Origin: an uncultured Lachnospiraceae bacterium
GTDB taxonomy: Bacteria; Bacillota; Clostridia; Lachnospirales; Lachnospiraceae
Assembly (NCBI GenBank): GCA_905236925.1
Contig: CAJOQS010000149.1
Coordinates: forward strand, 1-10,841
DNA length: 10,841 bases
Direction: 5' to 3'
Positions 5,375-10,841 of the stretch are shown here, piece after piece. How positions within the stretch are numbered: the stretch's first letter is position 1; each line of letters opens with the position of its first letter. The notes beneath the pieces were generated by a model. It was not told the DNA's origin, made no database searches, and saw nothing but the letters and a program-made list of their open reading frames with translations. The translations under genes were made by a program, and so were the position numbers.

Positions 5375-7864
5375 TCAGACTCTGACCTTCTTCGTCAGTG
5401 TTGTAGCTTCAGTATACTTCTTAAAGAACAGCATGTAAATGATCGCAACAAGGAATGCTAAAGCAAAGATGACTCCGATCACACTGCCGTTGCCTGCAAA
5501 CAGGCTGCCGAACTGGTTGATCATAAGGGCTACAACATAAGCAAATCCACACTGATAACCGATCGCAAACCATGTCCACTTCGCATTGTTCATTTCACGC
5601 TTGATGGCGCCGATCGCTGCAAAGCAGGGTGCGCAAAGAAGGTTGAATACCAGGAACGAAAGTCCGGTAACACTTGTAAATACACTTGCAAGAGTAGCAT
5701 ATACACTAATCTCTCCGCCGCCGTAAAGAACACCCATCGTACCGACGATATTCTCTTTTGCGACAAGTCCGGTGATCGATGCAACGGCTGCCTGCCAGTT
5801 ACCCCATCCGAGAGGGATAAATATCCATGCGATAGCACTTCCAACCTTGGCGAGGATTGAGAACTCAATCTCTTCTTCCTCAAGCATTCCGAATGCACCG
5901 TCTATGAAGCCGAACCTTGAAAGGAACCAGATAACGATAGTCGACAGTAATATGATCGTGCCGGCCTTCTTGATGAATGACCAGCCGCGCTCCCACATGG
6001 AACGGAGAACGTTGCCGAGTGTAGGCATATGATAAGCGGGAAGCTCCATAACGAAAGGAGCCGGATCACCCGAGAAGCGCCTTGTCTTCTTAAGCATGAT
6101 ACCCGAAATGATGATGGCAGCAAGACCAATGAAGTACGATCCTGTCGATATCCATGCACTTCCGCCGAAGATAGCTCCTGCGATCATCGCAATAAAGGGA
6201 ACCTTGGCTCCGCAGGGAATAAATGTGGTTGTCACGATCGTCATACGACGGTCACGCTCGTTTTCGATAGTACGTGATGCCATGATGCCGGGGATACCGC
6301 ATCCGGTACCGATAAGCACGGGAATGAAGGATTTACCCGAAAGACCGAAACGTCTGAAGATACGGTCGAGCACGAATGCGATACGTGCCATGTATCCGCA
6401 GGCCTCAAGGAACGCGAGCATCAGGAACAATACGAGCATCTGGGGAACGAATCCGAGTACCGCGCCGACACCTGCGACGATACCGTCAATGATAAGACCC
6501 TTAAGCCAGTCTGCGGCATTGCATGCGTCAAGCAGCTTCTCAACAAGAACAGGAACGCCGGGAACCCATACACCGTAATCGGCCGGATCGGGCTCTTCAA
6601 AGCCGTTTTCCTTCACATAGGCAACGGCATCCTTAAAGGACATTCCGATAACTTCTTCCTCATCGGCGTCCTCGGGGACGTTTTCATAATATACAGTCAT
6701 TTCGCTGATCGCGAGTGTTTCCTCATCCTCAACCTCTACGGTCGAAGTAGCGGGACCTGTTACTGCTTCAAGTTCGGCGATAGCAGAAGCCGCATCAAAT
6801 TCTTCATCTTCAACATCGATTTCAAGGTAACCACCGATGGCACTCATTGCCGCACCGTATTCTTCAGCTGCCTCATCAGCCGCTTTTCCGCCGATGCCGA
6901 ACAGATGCCATCCGTCTCCGAAGAGACCGTCGTTTGCCCAGTCAGTAGCGGGAGCACCTACACCGACCATTGCGATCCAGTAAACAAGGAACATAATAGC
7001 GGCAAAAATAGGAAGTCCCAGCCATCTGTTGGTAACGATCTTATCGATCTTGTCGGATGTGGTGAGTGCGCCCGCATTCTTCTTTTTGTAGCAGGACTTG
7101 ATAAGTTCTGCGATATAGATATACCGCTCGTTAGTGATGATGCTCTCCGCATCGTCGTCAAGTTCCTTCTCCGCAGCCTTGATATCATTCTCGATATGGA
7201 TCATTTTCTCGTGAGAGATATTCATCTGTGCGAGTACTTTATCATCACGTTCAAAGATTTTTATCGCGTACCATCTCTGCTGTTCCTCGGGCAGGTTGTG
7301 TATAACTGCCTCTTCGATGTGGGCTAGTGCGTGCTCCACAGGTCCGGAGAAGGTATGCTGGGGAACGGTCTTGCCGTTTCGAGCAGCCTTAATGGCTTCT
7401 TCCGCCGCAGTTGTGACTCCATCACCCTTCAGTGCTGAGATATCAACTACAGTACACCCGAGTCTGCGTGACAGCTCCTCAATATTGATCTGATCGCCGT
7501 TCTTCCTGACGATATCCATCATGTTGACCGCAACGACCACAGGAATACCGAGTTCTGTAAGCTGAGTGGTCAGATACAGATTTCTCTCGAGGTTCGTACC
7601 GTCAATGATATTCAGTATTGCATCGGGACGTTCTCCGATAAGATAGTTTCTCGCAACTACTTCCTCAAGTGTATAAGGAGAAAGCGAATATATACCGGGA
7701 AGGTCGGTGATGATGACATCGTCATGCTTTCTCAGTTTTCCTTCCTTTTTCTCGACCGTAACTCCAGGCCAGTTTCCGACAAACTGGTTGGAGCCGGTCA
7801 GCGCATTGAACAGTGTCGTTTTACCACTGTTCGGGTTTCCCGCAAGTGCTATTCTTATGCTCAT
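5375..7864 (-). CDS. feoB: Ferrous iron transport protein B (FeoB)
   Basis: An 829-residue inner-membrane Fe(II) importer. The N-terminal G domain shows G1 GNPNSGKT (9-16), G3 DLPG (54-57), G4 NMMD (114-117) and G5 SALKG (143-147). The helical GDI domain follows (about 170-265). The membrane part starts near 283. It contains the expected Cys-bearing helices: FLEACGYMARIAFVLDR (485-501), GTGCGIPGIMASRTIENERDRR (519-540, first gate motif), FIPCGAKVPF (548-557), and a second gate region with NLLCAPCFAAIGAIKREM (741-758). It is longer than many FeoB because of an acidic insert between the first two membrane helices (about 327-430). The ATG at 7864 follows AAAGGA by 10 bases. It lies 87 bp after the second feoA, and operator copy 5 sits in that gap, so feoB may be partly controlled on its own. 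Confidence 0.98.
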   Translation of the reverse strand: MSIRIALAGNPNSGKTTLFNALTGSNQFVGNWPGVTVEKKEGKLRKHDDVIITDLPGIYSLSPYTLEEVVARNYLIGERPDAILNIIDGTNLERNLYLTTQLTELGIPVVVAVNMMDIVRKNGDQINIEELSRRLGCTVVDISALKGDGVTTAAEEAIKAARNGKTVPQHTFSGPVEHALAHIEEAVIHNLPEEQQRWYAIKIFERDDKVLAQMNISHEKMIHIENDIKAAEKELDDDAESIITNERYIYIAELIKSCYKKKNAGALTTSDKIDKIVTNRWLGLPIFAAIMFLVYWIAMVGVGAPATDWANDGLFGDGWHLFGIGGKAADEAAEEYGAAMSAIGGYLEIDVEDEEFDAASAIAELEAVTGPATSTVEVEDEETLAISEMTVYYENVPEDADEEEVIGMSFKDAVAYVKENGFEEPDPADYGVWVPGVPVLVEKLLDACNAADWLKGLIIDGIVAGVGAVLGFVPQMLVLFLMLAFLEACGYMARIAFVLDRIFRRFGLSGKSFIPVLIGTGCGIPGIMASRTIENERDRRMTIVTTTFIPCGAKVPFIAMIAGAIFGGSAWISTGSYFIGLAAIIISGIMLKKTRRFSGDPAPFVMELPAYHMPTLGNVLRSMWERGWSFIKKAGTIILLSTIVIWFLSRFGFIDGAFGMLEEEEIEFSILAKVGSAIAWIFIPLGWGNWQAAVASITGLVAKENIVGTMGVLYGGGEISVYATLASVFTSVTGLSFLVFNLLCAPCFAAIGAIKREMNNAKWTWFAIGYQCGFAYVVALMINQFGSLFAGNGSVIGVIFALAFLVAIIYMLFFKKYTEATTLTKKVRV

Positions 7865-7914
7865 TTCAACATAGTCCTTTCAACAAGATATGGTTATGCT
7901 TTTAGTTGGTTCCG

Positions 7915-7932
7915 GGTTAGTTTTAGCTAACT
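7915..7932. promoter_or_regulatory. DtxR-type operator, copy 5, between feoA and feoB
   Basis: GGTTAGTTTTAGCTAACT is an RGTTAG-N6-CTAACY site with one outer arm mismatch. It lies 51 bp upstream of feoB inside the operon. A TATACT just upstream on the minus strand could serve as a -10 for an internal promoter, but no good -35 is visible. The site may control an internal start or act as a roadblock to read-through. Confidence 0.7.
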
Positions 7933-7951
7933 TCAGTATAAAAAATAAATC

Positions 7952-8173
7952 TTATTCTACCTCGATCATTTCTGCGTCCGCTTTTCTGAGTGAAAGCTCG
8001 TAATTCCTGACTGTGATCTCTATGGGATCGCCGAGCGGTGCAACCTTGCGCACGTAGATCGAAGTGTTCTTGGTTATCCCCATATCCATTATCCTGCGTT
8101 TTACCGCGCCTTCTCCGTGAAGCTTGACCACTTTGACCGTTTCTCCGATCTTCACATCTCTTAGTGTTTTCAC
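7952..8173 (-). CDS. feoA: FeoA family protein, second copy
   Basis: A 73-residue SH3-like beta-barrel protein. It starts with GTG at 8173, eight bases after AGGAGG, which overlaps the stop of the upstream feoA. Features of the family include the opening LRDVKIGETVKVVKL, the RRIMDMGI turn (26-33) and the closing strand with ELSLRKADAEMIEVE. FeoA proteins are cytoplasmic and are thought to bind FeoB and adjust its GTPase or transport activity. This copy is closer to the classical FeoA pattern (RRIMDMGI) than the first. It is translationally close to its neighbour, 12 bp apart, and precedes feoB. Confidence 0.94.
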   Translation of the reverse strand: MKTLRDVKIGETVKVVKLHGEGAVKRRIMDMGITKNTSIYVRKVAPLGDPIEITVRNYELSLRKADAEMIEVE

Positions 8174-8185
8174 TTATCGCTCCTC

Positions 8186-8398
8186 CTAAACAAATATCTT
8201 TCTTGCCAGCTCGTCACTGACTGCCACCCGGCTTTCCTTAACCTTAATGATAAGGTTCTCGCCGAGCGAGTTGATGACACTGATCTGTCCGCCTACATTA
8301 AAGCCAAGATCCTCGAGGTGTTTTTTCACTTCGGGGTTCCCGCCTATCTTCCTGATGATCAGCGGCTGGCCTTGTTCCGCATATACCAGAGGCACCAT
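8186..8398 (-). CDS. feoA: FeoA family protein, first copy
   Basis: A 70-residue SH3-like protein and first gene of the feo operon. The ATG at 8398 has a strong AGGAGG upstream. The core KKHLEDLGFNVGGQISVINSLGENLIIKVKESRVAVSDELARKIFV aligns with FeoA, here cited by its parts: HLEDLGF (27-33), the central strand LIIKVKESRVAVS (49-61) and the final ELARKI. The two FeoA proteins are diverged paralogues rather than a recent duplication. They may act as a pair on FeoB or have split roles; nothing in the sequence decides. It is driven by the tightly regulated promoter at 8447-8475. Confidence 0.93.
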   Translation of the reverse strand: MVPLVYAEQGQPLIIRKIGGNPEVKKHLEDLGFNVGGQISVINSLGENLIIKVKESRVAVSDELARKIFV

Positions 8399-8421
8399 AT
8401 ACTTCCTCCTCTACTTTTTCT

Positions 8422-8439
8422 GGTTAGTTCCCGCTAACC
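8422..8439. promoter_or_regulatory. DtxR-type operator, copy 6, at the feo start site
   Basis: GGTTAGTTCCCGCTAACC has perfect 6-bp arms. It begins at the predicted transcription start of the feo operon (near 8440) and lies 30 bp, about three helical turns, from copy 7. Confidence 0.82.
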
Positions 8440-8446
8440 TCGTTTG

Positions 8447-8475
8447 ATTATAGTTAGAGTACGCTAACTTGTCAA
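8447..8475 (-). promoter_or_regulatory. Consensus sigma-A promoter of the feo operon
   Basis: On the minus strand TTGACA (8475-8470), exactly 17 bases, then TATAAT (8452-8447): a perfect consensus promoter that should be very strong when free. Its spacer is occupied by operator copy 7, and copy 6 lies at the start site. This is the design of a gene that is fully off when metal is sufficient and strongly on when it is scarce. Confidence 0.9.
8452..8469. promoter_or_regulatory. DtxR-type operator, copy 7, filling the feo promoter spacer
   Basis: AGTTAGAGTACGCTAACT has perfect 6-bp arms. It fills the 17-bp spacer between the -35 and -10 of the feo promoter and overlaps the first -10 base. It also lies in the region shared with the divergent DtxR-type gene at 8571, whose own promoter could be affected. 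Confidence 0.85.
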
Positions 8476-8570
8476 TACCTTTTTTATATTTTTTTTGCAA
8501 AAATTTAAGAATTGTTTTCATAGCCGCCATATGATAGGATATATAGAGAAGAAGGACAGGGGGAATAAGT

Positions 8571-8948
8571 ATGGCATTAATGGAATCCGGAGAGATGTAT
8601 CTCGAAACAATATACGTCCTTTCACAGAAATCGACAGAAGTGCGGGCCATCGATGTTGGCGACGAGCTCGGGTACTCCAAGCCTTCGGTCAGCCGCGCAA
8701 TGGGGCTCCTCAAGGACGAGGGACTTATCAAGAAGGACAAGGACGGTTTCATAAAGCTTACCACAGCCGGCGAAGTCCTCGCCAAGCGCATTTACGAGCG
8801 CCACACCGTACTTACCAAAATGCTGATCAGTCTTGGAGTTGACCAGGAAACCGCTGTTGAAGATGCATGCCGTATGGAACATTACATAAGTGACCGGTCA
8901 TTCGACGCGATCAAAGCACATATGCTCAAATACGAAGGCAGGGAATGA
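8571..8948 (+). CDS. Short DtxR-family iron-type regulator (Met/Cys ligand set)
   Basis: Encodes 125 residues from the ATG at 8571, preceded by AGGGGGAA. The opening GEMYLETIYVL closely matches DtxR TEMYLRTIYEL. The winged helix-turn-helix spans about 10-68 (recognition SKPSVSRAMGLLKDEG). Candidate metal ligands are Met9, Glu12, His78, Cys100, Glu103 and His104 in DACRMEHYISD. Met9, Cys100, Glu103 and His104 correspond to DtxR Met10, Cys102, Glu105 and His106, so Fe(II) is the likely co-repressor. It lacks the C-terminal SH3-like domain, giving an MntR-like short form. It is divergent from the feo operon across a 172-bp gap with two operators, a typical local regulator position. Its own promoter is unclear: TTGTTT, 17 bases, TAGGAT upstream is only a weak match. 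It is the best candidate feo repressor. Confidence 0.93.
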   Translation: MALMESGEMYLETIYVLSQKSTEVRAIDVGDELGYSKPSVSRAMGLLKDEGLIKKDKDGFIKLTTAGEVLAKRIYERHTVLTKMLISLGVDQETAVEDACRMEHYISDRSFDAIKAHMLKYEGRE

Positions 8949-8972
8949 TTTCCCTGCCTTTATTCTTTATTC
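8937..8972 (+). terminator. Intrinsic terminator of the second DtxR gene
   Basis: GGCAGGGAA (8937-8945) pairs perfectly with TTCCCTGCC (8950-8958) around a TGAT loop that contains the TGA stop codon. The stem is followed by TTTATTCTTTATTC. The stem therefore covers the last codons of the regulator gene. On the opposite strand the hairpin lies just after the CotH-type stop codon but has a poorer T-run, so it may stop transcription from both sides with unequal strength. Confidence 0.82.
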
Positions 8973-10841
8973 AATATTCTTTGCTTTTTTAAAATCCCCG
9001 ATGACCAGGGCCGCCCTGCCGGCCACTTCCCTCTTAAGTGCCTCGACCGAACTCTGCCATCCCTTATAGCTCCTATAGTTTATGCCATGACTCGGGTCGT
9101 CCGCATCCTGCCATCTTTCGCAGTTATAGACCATGTCATGCCCAAGCAGGTTTTCGAACTTTTCAAGTTGGCCCAGTACATTCTCATCGGAGAATGTATC
9201 GTCCATCAGTGCCTCCATCCGCTCAAGGAAAAGATCCCTGAACTCCTCGTTTTCGAGGAGGCGGTATATCAGGGCGTTAAAGGTGTACAGGCCGCTGTTG
9301 AACCTTCCGAGTATCCTGTCGGCGGTACCGTCCGGTGCTTCATAAAGGCACAGATCAAGATCGTACAGTATATAGAACCATTTCCCGTCTCCGGCCTTAC
9401 CGACCCTAACATTGTCGGTGTCGACATTGCCGCTCCAGAGCTGAACGATATAATAATCCGCCACGCTGTTAAGATCAACTGTTTCTTTTACATAATTGTA
9501 ATTATCCTCGTTGTCGAGCCTGTTGTTCTTCAGAAACTCCCAAAGATCAAACCATTCTTTATAGGCCTTTCCGCATTTGATCTCACTCATCTGCTCGAGT
9601 ATCGTGACCTCCTCGGGTTCGCAACCGTAATGTGCGGCTATCATGTCCTCATCGATATGCTCACGAATGTAATATATCCCCCAATACTCGGAATTAATGT
9701 ACAGATTGACGGGCCTGTATGCCTGTACGGGAACATCGTTTATCAGACTGCTGCCCGCAACAAGTGAGGAAACATACTCGTCTCTCATCATTGGGCCGTC
9801 GTTGTCCTGTGAGCCTGACCTCAATACGATCGAATCGAATTCATCTGTTTCAAGATTGTCGAACAGCCTGTATTGCAGCTTGGTTGGTCCGTACTCCGCC
9901 GAAAACTTGATCTGGTAGCTTTTTTTCGGATACCCGCGGCTCGTGCATCCGTGAGGTCTGATACCGCAATCAACGGAAAACTTCTGTTTACCGCCCGAAA
10001 ACAAAGTGAGGTTGGCATTCCTCCTTCTGTTGGATGTATAATTCTCATTCATCTCCGCCAGATCGTTCTCATCAATAGACAGGACAGCAACATCGAGCTC
10101 ATATCCGGGAGCCCCGATAAAGTAGCAGTAGGTTCCCGTGAAGCTGTCCAGCATGCCGTCAGAGCCCGAATAGGTCCTTATGGTACAGGTTTTGTCTATA
10201 ACAATGGGTTCACCGTTCCATAGCTTCGAGTAAGGACCGGGGGCGCTTCCGTCAAGTGTGTATCTGATAGTGCCGCCGCTTGTAAAGCTTACTGCAATAC
10301 TGTCTTCATAAAAGCCCGGAGCAACATCCACCTGCGGGATCGCCGACAAGCCGTCGCAGCCTCCCATATTGGGTTCGCCCAGGCTTGGCTCGTCATATAC
10401 CCTGTATCCTCCGCTGTCAGCCCTTCCGAAGCTCACACCGGCAGGAAGTCTGGGATAGGCGACCTTGTCTATGATATTGCCTTCCGCATCGGCCAGATAA
10501 AGTTTTTCACCGAAATACGAGAGCTTAAAGGCCATGTCGTGTTCATCCCGTTTATGATACTCTCCCGTGCAGTAGACAACGAGAAACTCTCCGGGCCCGA
10601 GTTCGTATTCGGGGAGCCGGTATTCGTTAAGATGCTTTTTTGAATCCGAAAGATAATAATCGGACAGGACGACCGCTTCACCGGATGCGTTAAAAAGCTC
10701 AACGGCGTCGAAAGAATCGGTGTCGGTGGGAAGGATCTCGTTTATAAAGAGCTTAATGCCGCTTTCTTCGGGGGCGTCGGTCGGAACGGTGTCGGGTTGT
10801 GCTTCAGCCGCTGCTGCCATATCCGCTTCCGCATCACCTGC
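8967..10841 (-). CDS. CotH kinase family surface protein, 5' end outside the window
   Basis: The frame is open to the window edge (about 624 codons seen), so the start and any signal peptide are missing; an internal ATG at 10820 is unlikely to be the true start. Counting from that Met, residues 22-125 resemble a lamin-tail domain (LFINEILP...DAVELFNAS...LSDYYLSD...GPGEFLVVYC). Residues 165-235 resemble a chitobiase/hexosaminidase C-terminal-type beta domain (SGGTIRYTLDGSAP...ITRTYS-like). Residues 240-605 form a CotH domain with GIRPHGCTSRGYPKKSYQIKF, LRSGSQDN...MRDEY, NLYINSEYWGIYYIREHIDEDMI and YDLDLCL. Known CotH proteins are atypical protein kinases; Asp487 and Asp489 are candidates for metal and ATP binding. 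This multi-domain form is usual for exported proteins of gut clostridia. It converges on the regulator gene and has no visible link to iron. Confidence 0.9.
   Translation of the reverse strand, partial: AGDAEADMAAAAEAQPDTVPTDAPEESGIKLFINEILPTDTDSFDAVELFNASGEAVVLSDYYLSDSKKHLNEYRLPEYELGPGEFLVVYCTGEYHKRDEHDMAFKLSYFGEKLYLADAEGNIIDKVAYPRLPAGVSFGRADSGGYRVYDEPSLGEPNMGGCDGLSAIPQVDVAPGFYEDSIAVSFTSGGTIRYTLDGSAPGPYSKLWNGEPIVIDKTCTIRTYSGSDGMLDSFTGTYCYFIGAPGYELDVAVLSIDENDLAEMNENYTSNRRRNANLTLFSGGKQKFSVDCGIRPHGCTSRGYPKKSYQIKFSAEYGPTKLQYRLFDNLETDEFDSIVLRSGSQDNDGPMMRDEYVSSLVAGSSLINDVPVQAYRPVNLYINSEYWGIYYIREHIDEDMIAAHYGCEPEEVTILEQMSEIKCGKAYKEWFDLWEFLKNNRLDNEDNYNYVKETVDLNSVADYYIVQLWSGNVDTDNVRVGKAGDGKWFYILYDLDLCLYEAPDGTADRILGRFNSGLYTFNALIYRLLENEEFRDLFLERMEALMDDTFSDENVLGQLEKFENLLGHDMVYNCERWQDADDPSHGINYRSYKGWQSSVEALKREVAGRAALVIGDFKKAKNIE

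Noticed and set aside
8411..8791. A 126-codon minus-strand frame across the feo promoter region and the second DtxR gene.
   Set aside because: It is antisense to a well-supported regulator gene, runs through the operators and promoter, and resembles no protein family.
1..10841. Insertion sequences, CRISPR arrays, tRNA or rRNA genes.
   Set aside because: No transposase-like frame, terminal repeats, regular spacer-repeat arrays, or tRNA/rRNA-like segments were seen on either strand.

Overview
The window looks like a chromosomal iron-acquisition locus from a low-to-mid GC Firmicute of the class Clostridia, probably Lachnospiraceae-like. The clues are AGGAGG-type ribosome binding sites, consensus sigma-A promoters, a clostridial Feo gene set (two FeoA proteins, FeoB, a FeoB-associated Cys-rich membrane protein, a DUF2325 protein) and a large surface CotH-type protein. 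The taxonomic call is an inference from gene content and style, not from a marker gene.

Layout. At the left is a DUF2325 gene (99-383, minus). A 300-base gene-free stretch (384-683) upstream of it holds a consensus promoter, three operator copies, a 5'-UTR hairpin and a separate 9-bp inverted repeat. Then, on the minus strand and transcribed right to left, comes a unit made of a short DtxR-type regulator (4599-4982), an ABC ATPase (3871-4578), an 896-residue FtsX-type permease (1168-3858) and a small membrane-anchored heavy-metal-associated (HMA) protein (684-1058). The HMA gene is preceded by a leader with two mutually exclusive sets of hairpins. Upstream of this is the feo operon, also minus: feoA (8186-8398), a second feoA (7952-8173), feoB (5375-7864) and a 56-residue Cys-rich membrane protein (5086-5256), followed by a probable intrinsic terminator. 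Divergent from feo is a second short DtxR-type regulator (8571-8948, plus) with its own intrinsic terminator. Converging on it is the 3' part of a secreted or surface CotH-kinase-family protein (8967 to the window edge).

How it fits together. Seven copies of an 18-bp palindrome, consensus RGTTAG-N6-CTAACY, lie in the gaps in front of the first feoA, feoB, the first DtxR gene plus ABC unit, and DUF2325, with none convincing inside a gene. At both clear promoters (feoA and DUF2325) one copy sits in or over the core promoter and a second lies just past the predicted start site. The TTAG/CTAA half-sites are those of the DtxR/IdeR consensus, and the window encodes two DtxR-family proteins. The simplest reading is one metal-dependent repressor circuit controlling ferrous iron import (FeoA/FeoB), its small partner proteins and DUF2325. 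It also appears to control an ABC transporter not normally counted as part of Feo.

The most notable points are this operator family, the regulator-linked ABC transporter inside the iron locus, an acidic insert of about 100 residues in FeoB, the different metal-ligand sets of the two regulators, and the switch-like RNA leader before the HMA gene.
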